DNA from: Desulfobulbaceae bacterium
GTDB taxonomy: Bacteria; Desulfobacterota; Desulfobulbia; Desulfobulbales; Desulfocapsaceae
DNA length: 9,368 bases
Direction: 5' to 3'
Assembly: GCA_024643445.1 (NCBI GenBank)
Contig: JAHEMX010000103.1
Span: 1 to 9,368 of the forward strand
Position numbers and translations under genes: made by a program. A model generated the notes under the pieces. That model was given only the letters and a program-made list of their open reading frames with translations. It did not search any database and was not told the origin of the DNA. Shown one piece after another: positions 1-7,025 of the stretch; position 1 is the stretch's first letter, and each line of letters opens with the position of its first letter.

Positions 1-170
1 GAATCGATTTTGATGCGGATACCACTGAAATCAGTCCCGGTAAAATAAAATTTACCAATCCGGACTATGAGCGGAAAGACAGCCAGTGGAAATTATATTT
101 TCGAGCGGGCAAAGAACCCGTCACGGAAGCAAGAGCCTTTGCCCAGGAGTGGTTAGCAGAATTACCATAG
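1..170 (+). CDS. C-terminal fragment of an unrecognised protein
   Basis: The frame is open from the window edge (first full codon at base 3) to a TAG stop at 168-170, giving 55 residues. The peptide is hydrophilic and mixed in charge. It carries DFDADTTEISPGKIKF near its start and an acidic amphipathic tail ending in AQEWLAELP. It has no membrane segment, no cysteines and no motif I can assign to a family. The N-terminal part lies outside the window, so total length and function cannot be judged. The stop is followed 14 bases later by a strong hairpin with an attC-like right box (185-234), so this could be the last codons of an integron gene cassette. A normal gene followed by an unrelated hairpin is equally possible. 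The absence of stops over 168 bases alone is modest evidence for coding. Confidence 0.5.
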   Translation, partial: IDFDADTTEISPGKIKFTNPDYERKDSQWKLYFRAGKEPVTEARAFAQEWLAELP

Positions 171-184
171 AGAATTCCGATAAG

Positions 185-234
185 ACACCGGGACGCACGA
201 ACGGTTCGCGCTAGTGAACTCGTTCGTTAGGTGT
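185..234 (+). repeat. Compact imperfect inverted repeat resembling an integron attC site
   Basis: The outer arms ACACC (185-189) and GGTGT (230-234) pair. Inside them ACGAACG (197-203) pairs with CGTTCGT (221-227), and GTTC (204-207) pairs with GAAC (216-219), leaving one unpaired T at 220 and an 8-base loop. The right side reads TGAACTC, four bases, then GTTAGGT. This matches the attC right core box GTTRRRY and has the same L'-to-R' spacing as I recall for the aadA1 cassette site. The left core box is degenerate: ACCGGGAC stands where RYYYAAC is expected. There is no T-run, so an intrinsic terminator is less likely. It lies directly after a stop codon, as attC sites do. Confidence 0.4.
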
Positions 235-276
235 ATTTGAATTTTTAGCTCGATTGATTGAAATACAGGAATAAAA

Positions 277-1719
277 ATGGTCAGGGATCTGCGTGAAAAG
301 ATGCTTCAGGAAATGGAGCATAAAGAACTATTTGAGCAGGTACAAAAATACGGTTTTGCCTATGTCGATCAGGTGCGGGAAAGAAACGTATTTCCAACCG
401 ATGATGCGATAGCTGATCTGGCTGTTTTCACCGAATCATTGCCTCAAGCCTCCGGTGATGCAGCCGAAATATTGGCACTTTTACATCGGTACGGTTCTCC
501 GGCCACCGTCGCGCAGACAGGCGGGCGATATTTTGGTTTTGTTGACGGCGGTGTCATACCTGCCGCGCTCGCTGCACGTTTGCTGTCTGACTACTGGGAT
601 CAGAACACCGCACTTTATGATATGTCTCCATTGGCTTCCAGGCTGGAAGAGATATGTGAGATGTGGCTCAGGGAACTGCTCGGTTTGCCGGAAAAAGTAG
701 TTGCCGGATTCGTTAGCGGTTCTTCTCTCGCGATATTCTGCGGGCTCGCGGCAGCCCGATACCGCATCTTTCAGAACAACCATTGGAATATCAATAAAAA
801 AGGGTTCCGCGGTGCACCTGCAGTGCGGATCGTCGCCGGACGACAAGCGCATGGGACGGTGTCTAAAGCGCTCGCTCTTCTGGGCTTTGGACTTGATAAC
901 ATTGCCTGGGTTGACACAGACCGAGAGGGCAGGATCATACCAGAAAAAATACCTGAGCTTGATGAGAAAACGATACTTGTTTTACAGGCTGGAAATGTGT
1001 GCTCAGGCTCTTTTGATCGTTTTGAAGAACTATGCACAAAAGCAAATAAAGCAAAAACGTGGGTGCATATCGATGGTGCGTTTGGTCTTTGGGCTGCCGC
1101 CTCCAGCACGTTGAGACATCTTACCAGGGGAATTGAAATAGCAAACTCATTCTCCCTGGATGGACATAAAACGCTTAATACACCCTATGACAATGGTATT
1201 GTCCTTTGTGACGATAAAGACGCATTGACACAGGCCTTGCACGCTTCAGGCTCATACATCAGCCATAGTGGAAACAGGGATGGCATGTTTTACACGCCTG
1301 AGATGTCGAAAAGAGCGAGATCTGTCGAGCTTTGGGCAGCCTTGAAATATCTGGGGAAAGAAGGTGTCGATGAGTTGGTATCGGGTCTGCACCATCGGGC
1401 CCTGCAGTTTAAGGACGAACTCAAGGAAGCTGGCTTTCACATACTCAATGATGTTGTTTTTAATCAAGTGGTGGTAGCATGTGATACAGACGAACTGACC
1501 AGTCAGACAATGAAACATCTCCAACAATCCGGCGAGTGCTGGGCAGGTGGTGCTGTTTGGGCCGGTAAAACAGTTATCCGGATCAGTGTCTGCTCCTGGG
1601 TTACCACAGAGCGTGATATAACACGCTCTGTTACAGCCTTTGTTGCTGCAAGACAAAAGGCTGCAGGATATCGGAACACCGAGCAAAACGTTTCGGGTGA
1701 CCGCGAGAGGTCATGGTAA
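277..1719 (+). CDS. Group II pyridoxal-phosphate-dependent decarboxylase family protein
   Basis: This 480-residue cytosolic PLP enzyme belongs to the glutamate/tyrosine/aromatic-amino-acid decarboxylase fold family. The PLP-binding lysine is K298 in NSFSLDGHKTLNTPYDNG. HIDGAFG (264-270) supplies D266, which would contact the pyridine nitrogen. SGSS (147-150) is the phosphate-site loop, and H192 in the AHGTVSKAL stretch fits the ring-stacking histidine. The length is normal for the family. The ATG at 277 follows AGGA at 267-270 with good spacing. The stop is directly followed by the radical SAM gene region, so the two are probably co-transcribed. The amino acid substrate cannot be read from the sequence. 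Aspartate, glutamate, diaminobutyrate or an aromatic residue, or a non-decarboxylating reaction, all remain possible. Family assignment is confident; specificity is unknown. Confidence 0.9.
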   Translation: MVRDLREKMLQEMEHKELFEQVQKYGFAYVDQVRERNVFPTDDAIADLAVFTESLPQASGDAAEILALLHRYGSPATVAQTGGRYFGFVDGGVIPAALAARLLSDYWDQNTALYDMSPLASRLEEICEMWLRELLGLPEKVVAGFVSGSSLAIFCGLAAARYRIFQNNHWNINKKGFRGAPAVRIVAGRQAHGTVSKALALLGFGLDNIAWVDTDREGRIIPEKIPELDEKTILVLQAGNVCSGSFDRFEELCTKANKAKTWVHIDGAFGLWAAASSTLRHLTRGIEIANSFSLDGHKTLNTPYDNGIVLCDDKDALTQALHASGSYISHSGNRDGMFYTPEMSKRARSVELWAALKYLGKEGVDELVSGLHHRALQFKDELKEAGFHILNDVVFNQVVVACDTDELTSQTMKHLQQSGECWAGGAVWAGKTVIRISVCSWVTTERDITRSVTAFVAARQKAAGYRNTEQNVSGDRERSW

Positions 1720-1752
1720 TTGAACATCTCGTTATATGAAGGGAAAAATGTC

Positions 1753-2649
1753 ATGTTGACAGGTGCCCATTTCATACTGACCTACCTGTGCAATTTCAAA
1801 TGCGATCATTGTTTCTTGTCTTGCGGCCCGGGCTCAAAGGGCACATTTTCTATTAATCAAATCAAGGTTGTTCTTCAGGAACTGCAAGAAATCGGGACAA
1901 TAGAGGAGGTCTGCTTCGAGGGAGGCGAACCTTTCTTGTTCTATCCCTTATTGCTTGAATGTGTCAAACTCGCTCACAATAAAGGCTTCAGGACGGCAAT
2001 AGAAACAAATACGTATTGGGCGACAACCGAAGAAGATGCAGCGCTTTGGCTCAGTCCGCTTCACCATGCGGGGCTTTCAAAGCTTGAGGTAAGCGACGAT
2101 ACATTCCATCATGGAGAGGAGGCTGATAATACGGCAAAACGCGCTTTTTCCGCCGCAAAAAAACTTGGTATGAAGGTTCAGACGATTTGCATCGATGAAC
2201 CAAGAATTGCAATAAACAAAGAGCAGGTGAAAGGAAAACCTATATACATCGGCGGTCCAAAATTAAGGGGCCGGGCGGTGGCGAAGCTTACCGGAGGGTT
2301 ACCCGGAATTTCATGGGAAAACTTTACCGAATGTCCTTTTGAGGATCTGAGACATCCTGAAAGAGTTCACCTCGATCCGTTTGGCAATGTACACCTGTGT
2401 CAGGGTTTGAGTATGGGCAATATGTGGAAAACGCCATTATCAGTTCTGCTGCATGACTATAATCCTGATACACATCCGATCTGCGGGCCTTTGCTCAGAG
2501 GCGGGCCTGCTCGGTTAGCCCGGGAGCACAGCGTTGAACATGAGCATGAATATATTGATGCCTGTCATATGTGCACGAGTATGTGCCTGAAATTAATTGA
2601 TGCTTTTCCACAATATGTCGGACCGAAACAGGCGTATGGCGTGGAGTAG
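1753..2649 (+). CDS. Radical SAM enzyme with extra C-terminal cysteine cluster
   Basis: This is a 298-residue radical S-adenosylmethionine enzyme. Counting from the ATG at 1753, CNFKCDHC gives the canonical CxxxCxxC that binds the 4Fe-4S cluster (C13, C17, C20), followed by C24. FEGGEP (GGEP at 57-60) is the SAM-contacting motif. Later cysteines C194, C216 and C244, then CHMCTSMC (C271, C274, C278), look like ligands for auxiliary clusters of SPASM or twitch type. Histidines at 259, 263 and 265 lie just before them. The ATG at 1753 has a GAAGGG stretch upstream and leaves 12 residues before the first cluster cysteine, as is usual. An in-frame TTG at 1720, one base after the decarboxylase stop and behind GAGAGG, is an alternative start adding 11 residues. 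The substrate is unknown. The adjacent decarboxylase and MFS carrier suggest a small-molecule or peptide-modification pathway. Confidence 0.88.
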   Translation: MLTGAHFILTYLCNFKCDHCFLSCGPGSKGTFSINQIKVVLQELQEIGTIEEVCFEGGEPFLFYPLLLECVKLAHNKGFRTAIETNTYWATTEEDAALWLSPLHHAGLSKLEVSDDTFHHGEEADNTAKRAFSAAKKLGMKVQTICIDEPRIAINKEQVKGKPIYIGGPKLRGRAVAKLTGGLPGISWENFTECPFEDLRHPERVHLDPFGNVHLCQGLSMGNMWKTPLSVLLHDYNPDTHPICGPLLRGGPARLAREHSVEHEHEYIDACHMCTSMCLKLIDAFPQYVGPKQAYGVE

Positions 2650-2707
2650 GCAATAACATCTTATCCAATTCTTTCACTTAACCGTTGAGCAGCCAGGGAA
2701 ACAGCCC

Positions 2708-3928
2708 ATGAGCTCATCACCGCCCCTCAGCCCTGAACCGACACCTGCCGTAAATGGCATATATTTTGCGCTGCCGGGCGGCATCTGGGTGCTCGGGTTT
2801 GTCTCGCTGTTCATGGACATATCATCCGAGCTTGTCCACAGCCTTCTGCCGATATATATGACGACGATGCTCGGTGCATCCATGGTCACAGTAGGGATTA
2901 TCGAGGGTGTGGCGGAGGGGATCGCTGCGGTCACGAAGGTGTTTTCCGGCGCTCTCAGTGATTATTTCAGGAAGCGCAAACTGCTTGCCGTGATCGGGTA
3001 TGCACTGGGGGCCTTGAGCAAACCGATCTTTCCGCTTGCCACGACCATTGGCTGGGTGTTCGGTGCGCGCTTTGTCGATCGCATAGGCAAAGGTATTCGC
3101 GGCGCGCCCCGTGATGCACTGATCGCCGATATTACGCCGCCACCGCTTCGGGGTGCGGCCTACGGCCTGCGCCAGGCGCTCGATTCAGTAGGCGCCTTTG
3201 TCGGGCCGCTGCTGGCGGTTGTCTTTATGATCCTGCTGGCAAACGATATCAAGGCGGTATTGTGGGTGGCGGTGGTCCCGGCGTTCATCGCGGTGGTTTT
3301 GCTGGTCGTTGCGCTCCGCGAACCAGAGCCGACAGTAAGCAACGCACGGTCCGGAAAACAGCTGGCGCTGAGGGATGCCATGCGCCTGCCATCCGGTTAC
3401 TGGCTTGTTGTTGCGCTGGGAGGAGTCTTTACCCTTGCCCGCTTCAGTGAGGCGTTTCTTATTCTTCGTGCTCAAGATGTCGGACTTGCTATCGCTTATG
3501 TGCCAGCAATGATGATTTTGATGAATATTGTCTACTCATTGTTTGCCTATCCGGCGGGTGTGCTCTCGGACCGGCTTGCGGCAAGAAGGTTACTAGTGTT
3601 CGGGTTTGGATTACTCGTCATCGCAGATGTCATGTTAGCGCTGGCCGATTCACCTGCGCTCGCTTTTCTGGGCGTGGCTTTTTGGGGAATGCACATGGCC
3701 TTCACCCAGGGCTTGCTGTCGAAACTCGTTGCCGATACGGCCCCAGGCGAATTGCGCGGGACAGCCTTCGGGATGTTTAATCTGGTCAATGGCGGGGTGC
3801 TTTTGCTGGCAAGCGTTATTGCCGGGTACCTGTGGAGCAGGTACGGTGCCTCTGCCACGTTTTTTGCCGGGGCATCGTTCGCGGCTCTCTCGGCATTGGG
3901 GCTGCTTTTTTACCATCCTGATGAGTGA
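2708..3928 (+). CDS. Major facilitator superfamily (MFS) transporter
   Basis: This is a 406-residue inner-membrane carrier with about 12 hydrophobic segments. The loop after TM2 holds the MFS motif A, GALSDYFRKRK (81-91). A degenerate copy, GVLSDRLAARR (284-294), in the second half reflects the internal duplication of the fold. DRIGKGIRGAPRDA (124-137) is a strongly conserved signature in a subgroup of putative drug or metabolite MFS proteins. The ATG at 2708 follows AGGGA (2695-2699) with 8 bases of spacing. The gene starts 58 bases after the radical SAM stop with no clear terminator between them. It could therefore be the transporter of that pathway, most simply as a proton-driven exporter, but this is inference from position. 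It looks more G+C-rich than the two upstream genes, which may mean a separate origin. The substrate is unknown. Confidence 0.9.
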   Translation: MSSSPPLSPEPTPAVNGIYFALPGGIWVLGFVSLFMDISSELVHSLLPIYMTTMLGASMVTVGIIEGVAEGIAAVTKVFSGALSDYFRKRKLLAVIGYALGALSKPIFPLATTIGWVFGARFVDRIGKGIRGAPRDALIADITPPPLRGAAYGLRQALDSVGAFVGPLLAVVFMILLANDIKAVLWVAVVPAFIAVVLLVVALREPEPTVSNARSGKQLALRDAMRLPSGYWLVVALGGVFTLARFSEAFLILRAQDVGLAIAYVPAMMILMNIVYSLFAYPAGVLSDRLAARRLLVFGFGLLVIADVMLALADSPALAFLGVAFWGMHMAFTQGLLSKLVADTAPGELRGTAFGMFNLVNGGVLLLASVIAGYLWSRYGASATFFAGASFAALSALGLLFYHPDE

Positions 3929-3937
3929 CATACGGCC

Positions 3938-3966
3938 AGGCATGGTCATGCCGCGTGATCCTGCCT
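3938..3966 (+). repeat. Stem-loop downstream of the MFS gene
   Basis: AGGCATGGTCA (3938-3948) faces TGATCCTGCCT (3956-3966) across a 7-base loop. Nine of 11 positions pair as Watson-Crick, one more as G-U, and one is a mismatch. It lies 10 bases after the MFS stop. There is no T-run after it, so it is not a classical intrinsic terminator. It may protect the 3' end of the mRNA or attenuate read-through into the hydrolase gene. Confidence 0.35.
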
Positions 3967-4052
3967 GCCCGGCCACTGAGTTTCAGCCGGTGCCAGAGGT
4001 CACAGGCTGTTCCGAAGGTTAACCTCGAGCTTCATCGGGAGGAACAACGATC

Positions 4053-4946
4053 ATGTTGAAACGGATTCAGGCCGGCGTCCTGGAAATCGCCTACTATGAT
4101 GAGGGTCCCGCAGATGGCACGGCAGTTGCGCTCCTTCACGGCTTTCCCTACGACGTCCGTGCTTATGCTGCGGTGAGCCCGCTTTTAGCTGCATCGGGGT
4201 GCCGGGTGATCATCCCCTATCTGCGCGGCTATGGACCGACGCGGTTTTTATCTTCAGATACGCCGCGCTCAGGTCAGCAGGGTGTTCTTGCTGGTGATCT
4301 TCTTGCGCTCCTGGATTCGCTTGAAATATCGAAGGCAGTGCTCGCCGGGTATGACTGGGGTGGTCGCGCCGCGTGCATAGCAGCCGCTCTCTGGCCTGAT
4401 CGCGTGCGTGCTCTCGTTTCGGTCGGAGGCTATAACATTCATGACATCCCGCGCTCGGTTGAGCCTCAGAATCCGGAAAATGAATACCGTTACTGGTATC
4501 AATACTATTTCCATTCCGAGAGGGGGCGGGCGGGGTTATCTAAAAACCGTCGCGAGTTTTGCAGGCTCCTCTGGCGGCTATGGTCTCCAACCTGGAAATT
4601 TACTGACGAAGATTTCAACCGGACAGCTGTCTCTTTTGACAACCCTGACTTTGTAGACATCGTGGTTCATTCCTACCGGCATCGCTATGGACTGGTAGCC
4701 GGTGACCCTTCGGTCGAAGAACTCGAACAGCGCCTGACGAAGCTGCCAAAAATAGCTGTCCCATCTATTACGTTGGACGGGCGTGATGACGGCGTCACCC
4801 CTCTGGGAGGCTCGGCGGGTCATCGACATTTATTTACGGGGAGGTACGAGTATCGGATGATTCCCGGTGTTGGTCACAATCTCCCTCAAGAAGCGCCTCG
4901 CGAGTTTTCGGAAGCGGTGCTGTCCCTCTTGCAAGCGGACGGATGA
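4053..4946 (+). CDS. Alpha/beta-hydrolase, epoxide hydrolase-like
   Basis: This 297-residue soluble alpha/beta-hydrolase has the layout of epoxide hydrolases and haloacid dehalogenases. HGFP (29-32) forms the oxyanion-hole turn. The nucleophile elbow GYDWGG puts aspartate D101 where esterases have serine. LDGRDDGVTP supplies the acid (D245 or D246), and GVGHN gives the catalytic base H275. A cap domain rich in tyrosine and tryptophan (about 143-185) should carry the tyrosines that polarise the epoxide oxygen. The expected reaction is hydrolysis of an epoxide to a diol, or of a carbon-halogen bond, through an ester intermediate. There is no signal peptide. The ATG at 4053 follows GGAGG (4038-4042). 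It lies 124 bases after the MFS stop and 42 bases before the lipoprotein hydrolase. Family is confident; epoxide versus haloalkane substrate is not decided. Confidence 0.87.
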   Translation: MLKRIQAGVLEIAYYDEGPADGTAVALLHGFPYDVRAYAAVSPLLAASGCRVIIPYLRGYGPTRFLSSDTPRSGQQGVLAGDLLALLDSLEISKAVLAGYDWGGRAACIAAALWPDRVRALVSVGGYNIHDIPRSVEPQNPENEYRYWYQYYFHSERGRAGLSKNRREFCRLLWRLWSPTWKFTDEDFNRTAVSFDNPDFVDIVVHSYRHRYGLVAGDPSVEELEQRLTKLPKIAVPSITLDGRDDGVTPLGGSAGHRHLFTGRYEYRMIPGVGHNLPQEAPREFSEAVLSLLQADG

Positions 4947-4988
4947 AGATCAAAACGAGGTGCTGTATCAACACTAGGTAGCGTCAAA

Positions 4989-5879
4989 ATGAAATCCCTC
5001 GTGGCCTTTATTTACCTGCCAGTTGCTTTTGTTATCCTTATCGGGTGTACTCCCAGGGATTCCTTGGAAAAGCCTGATATAGAATCCGGAAGCGGCTTCT
5101 TTTACTATAAAGACAAAGCAATCGCCGATGGTTCTGCAATGCGTGTGTTCTATTTTAAACCACGCAACTTTAATCCAGACCGGCCAATAGTTTTTCTCAT
5201 GCACGGAGCGGATAGACATGTCACTCACCTCACAGGAGAAGATGCAGAACTTGTTGAAAATTATAACATTCTATTGATCCAGCCGGAATACTCCGAACGG
5301 TTGTATCCTGAGATTGAATCATATCAATACGGTAACGTCAGAACAAAACCAAAAGAGTTGTGGACCTATTACGTAAATGACAGAATTTTTCATTTGGTAA
5401 AAACAATAACCGGAAGCCGGCAAAAAAAATATTACCTGTGGGGGAATTCCGCCGGTGCCCAGTTTGTCCACAGACAGCTGCTGGTCGGCGCCTATAAATA
5501 CATCAGCAAAGCTTTTGCTTCAAACGCCGGAGTGTATACCATGCCGACACATGGTATCAACCCGTATCCTTTTTCTCTCAAGGGCCTGAGCCTGACCGAT
5601 GAAGATTTGAGACGGATTTTTTCTTTAGATTTTTTCATATTGCTCGGTGAGGATGATGTTATTCAAGACGCATTTTTCCTCATGAACGACGCCGCAATGC
5701 GGCAGGGTTCCAACCGGCTGGAGCGAGGAAGAACATTTTATGCAATTGCGGAAAGGGAAGCTCAAAGACTTGCTGTCGATCTGAAATGGAAGCTCATTAC
5801 TATTCCAGGGTGTGGGCACAACCCCAACGATGATATGACGCGCACGATTGCCCGTTTGATATTTTCAGAGAAGAACTGA
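4989..5879 (+). CDS. Lipid-anchored alpha/beta-hydrolase, putative serine esterase
   Basis: This 296-residue exported protein starts with a short basic N-terminus and a hydrophobic stretch ending in LIGC, a good lipobox, so cysteine 20 should be lipidated. The residue after it is threonine, not aspartate, which in Gram-negatives favours outer-membrane sorting. The mature part is an alpha/beta-hydrolase: MHG (71-73) at the oxyanion turn, nucleophile S154 in GNSAG, acid D222 or D223 in GEDDV, and H277 in GCGHN. The overall look is that of polyhydroxybutyrate-depolymerase or feruloyl-esterase-like proteins, but no exact subfamily is recognised. Only a weak ribosome site (AGG at 4976-4978) precedes the ATG. 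It follows the epoxide-hydrolase-like gene by 42 bases and could share its transcript. It appears A+T-richer than that gene. Confidence 0.8.
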   Translation: MKSLVAFIYLPVAFVILIGCTPRDSLEKPDIESGSGFFYYKDKAIADGSAMRVFYFKPRNFNPDRPIVFLMHGADRHVTHLTGEDAELVENYNILLIQPEYSERLYPEIESYQYGNVRTKPKELWTYYVNDRIFHLVKTITGSRQKKYYLWGNSAGAQFVHRQLLVGAYKYISKAFASNAGVYTMPTHGINPYPFSLKGLSLTDEDLRRIFSLDFFILLGEDDVIQDAFFLMNDAAMRQGSNRLERGRTFYAIAEREAQRLAVDLKWKLITIPGCGHNPNDDMTRTIARLIFSEKN

Positions 5880-5940
5880 AGGTTTTCACCTCTATGTTTC
5901 GGTTTCCTTATCGTTTTTTATTTCGTTGAAAGAGGAGGCA

Positions 5941-5991
5941 CAGCTGTTTATCCACACCGGCCTTTCTTTAGCCAGCCGGCTGAGACAGCTG
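5941..5991. repeat. Nested inverted repeat between esterase and SemiSWEET genes
   Basis: The outer arms CAGCTGT (5941-5947) and ACAGCTG (5985-5991) are perfect. The inner arms CCGGC (5957-5961) and GCCGG (5975-5979) pair across a 13-base loop. The two stems are separated by unpaired bases on both sides, giving a two-step hairpin. No T-run follows. It lies about 60 bases after the esterase stop. A terminator, an mRNA structure or a recombination-site remnant are possible. Confidence 0.4.
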
Positions 5992-6059
5992 AGGAATGAG
6001 ATCGTAAAAATACTTGTAACTTCATGGAGCAACCATTAAGCTCGTTTCTGTTTCCGGGG

Positions 6060-6102
6060 CCCTGGAAAACAGGGTCTTACTATCCCCCTGCTAGAACCAG
6101 GG
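6060..6102 (+). repeat. Two tandem hairpins with the same CCCTG/CAGGG stem
   Basis: CCCTG (6060-6064) pairs with CAGGG (6070-6074) over a GAAAA loop, and a second CCCTG (6086-6090) pairs with CAGGG (6098-6102) over a 7-base loop. The first CCCTGG can also pair with the last CCAGGG (6097-6102), so two mutually exclusive folds exist. It ends 36 bases before the SemiSWEET start, so it would lie in that gene's leader. A regulatory role is speculative. Confidence 0.3.
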
Positions 6103-6138
6103 CAGAAGTTCTCAATCTGGTAAAGTGGTTGTGTCCCC

Positions 6139-6411
6139 ATGACAATTGCAGCCTCGATCGGCATTGCTGCCGCCTTTCTGACCACGGTCTCCTTTGTGCC
6201 GCAGGTTTTTCGCGTAATGCGTACCCGTGACACCCACGCCATCTCGCTGTGGATGTACCTGCTGTTTTCCACGGGCCTCGCGTTGTGGCTGGTGTATGGC
6301 CTTATGCTCGGCCTGTGGCCGGTGATCATTGCCAACAGTGTGACACTGCTTCTGTCTCTCATCGTCATCTGCTTCAAGGTGCGAAGTCCCAAACGGCCTG
6401 CACAGGGCTAG
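6139..6411 (+). CDS. SemiSWEET-type small sugar transporter (PQ-loop/MtN3 family)
   Basis: This is a 90-residue membrane protein with three predicted helices (about 5-27, 35-55 and 60-80), the size of bacterial SemiSWEETs, which dimerise to make a sugar uniporter. The PQ-loop signature appears in SFVPQVFRV, with P21 and Q22 in helix 1. An invariant-type asparagine in helix 3 (N66, in IIANSVTL) fits the substrate-site asparagine. TRDTHAISLWMY in the loop before helix 2 is also typical. The C-terminus is basic. The ATG at 6139 has no good Shine-Dalgarno, but no alternative start fits the protein better. It appears to be a single-gene unit, since the nearest genes are 259 bases upstream and 341 bases downstream. 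The substrate is not readable; glucose or sucrose are known for relatives. Confidence 0.88.
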   Translation: MTIAASIGIAAAFLTTVSFVPQVFRVMRTRDTHAISLWMYLLFSTGLALWLVYGLMLGLWPVIIANSVTLLLSLIVICFKVRSPKRPAQG

Positions 6412-6542
6412 CTCGGGACACTTCGATGTCGGGCTCAGTGCCTGGCGTAAGACCTTATCTGGCGTGATGCAACCAGGAACTATGGTTGATGGAGCAGCCT
6501 GCGATGGTTTTTACCCGCCCAGTTCCCATCAAGCTTGTATCT

Positions 6543-6575
6543 ATTTTACCCACCTCAAATAATAATGGGTAAAAT
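6543..6575. repeat. Perfect 10-base inverted repeat
   Basis: ATTTTACCCA (6543-6552) and TGGGTAAAAT (6566-6575) are perfect reverse complements separated by 13 A+T-rich bases. A third, partial copy (TTTTTACCC, 6508-6516) lies upstream in direct orientation. There is no T-tail directly after the repeat. It could be a regulator operator upstream of the SHOCT gene or an mRNA hairpin after SemiSWEET. Confidence 0.5.
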
Positions 6576-6740
6576 GTACGCAGCCGTTTTTTTCGGTTCG
6601 CTCTATTCTGTCTGGCAGTTCTTTTAACGTGCTGAAAATAAATCACTATATTAACGGTGCATGCCCCCGGCCACAGGTATAGTATTTGCAAAGGTTATAA
6701 CAGGCACAGCAGAGCAAAACAGTGGGCATCGATCACAAAA

Positions 6741-6745
6741 AGGAG
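6741..6745 (+). promoter_or_regulatory. Shine-Dalgarno that sets the SHOCT gene start
   Basis: AGGAG lies 7 bases before the ATG at 6753. This favours that start over the upstream in-frame ATG at 6657, which has no ribosome site and would add 32 residues of unlikely sequence. Confidence 0.75.
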
Positions 6746-6752
6746 ATATCAT

Positions 6753-7025
6753 ATGTGGGGCGCAAAAATGAGCGAGTGGGGAAGTGGTTTTTGTGGTTTC
6801 GGACCATCCTTTGGGCATGGGCCCTGGTTTCTTGGATGGCTCTTTCCCTTATTATTCTGGGGATTAATCGCATATCTCATTTTCAGATCTTTCAGGTATC
6901 TGTTTTCCGGTCGCCGATCAGGGGAAACCGATAGCTCATTTGAGATACTGAGAAACAGATATGCAGCAGGAGATATAAACGAACAGGAGTATACGGAACA
7001 GAAAGCCATACTGGGCAGAAAGTGA
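6753..7025 (+). CDS. Small one-TM membrane protein with C-terminal SHOCT domain
   Basis: This 90-residue protein begins with a Gly/Trp/Phe-rich segment, has one transmembrane helix (about 26-46, WFLGWLFPLLFWGLIAYLIF), then a basic cytoplasmic linker. It ends in a SHOCT domain (about 61-88: EILRNRYAAGDINEQEYTEQKAIL), which is a short C-terminal helix-turn-helix-like domain common in bacterial membrane proteins. Its molecular role is not established; oligomerisation or an accessory role has been suggested for such proteins. The start at 6753 was chosen over an ATG at 6657 because of the AGGAG ribosome site. It stands alone, with long spacers on both sides. Assignment to the SHOCT family is confident; function is not. 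Confidence 0.82.
   Translation: MWGAKMSEWGSGFCGFGPSFGHGPWFLGWLFPLLFWGLIAYLIFRSFRYLFSGRRSGETDSSFEILRNRYAAGDINEQEYTEQKAILGRK

Larger units (their letters stand above)
6412..6752. other. 341-base gene-free spacer with several hairpins
   Basis: I see no convincing gene here. A short hairpin CAACCA/TGGTTG (6470-6475 and 6483-6488) is followed by the 10-base inverted repeat at 6543-6575. TTTTTACCC at 6508-6516 repeats the TTTTACCC of that element. The last part must hold the promoter of the SHOCT gene; TATAGT at 6678-6683 is a possible -10, but no well-spaced -35 box stands out. Confidence 0.5.

Noticed and set aside
481..852. Minus-strand frame inside the decarboxylase gene
   Set aside because: It overlaps a clearly recognised enzyme gene, has no family features and no ribosome site.
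3160..3976. Several long minus-strand frames inside and past the MFS gene
   Set aside because: They are by-products of a G+C-rich coding sequence; their peptides are Ser/Thr/Pro/Arg-rich with no recognisable domain.
6657..6752. Upstream ATG that would lengthen the SHOCT protein by 32 residues
   Set aside because: No Shine-Dalgarno there, the added residues look non-coding, and AGGAG marks the ATG at 6753.
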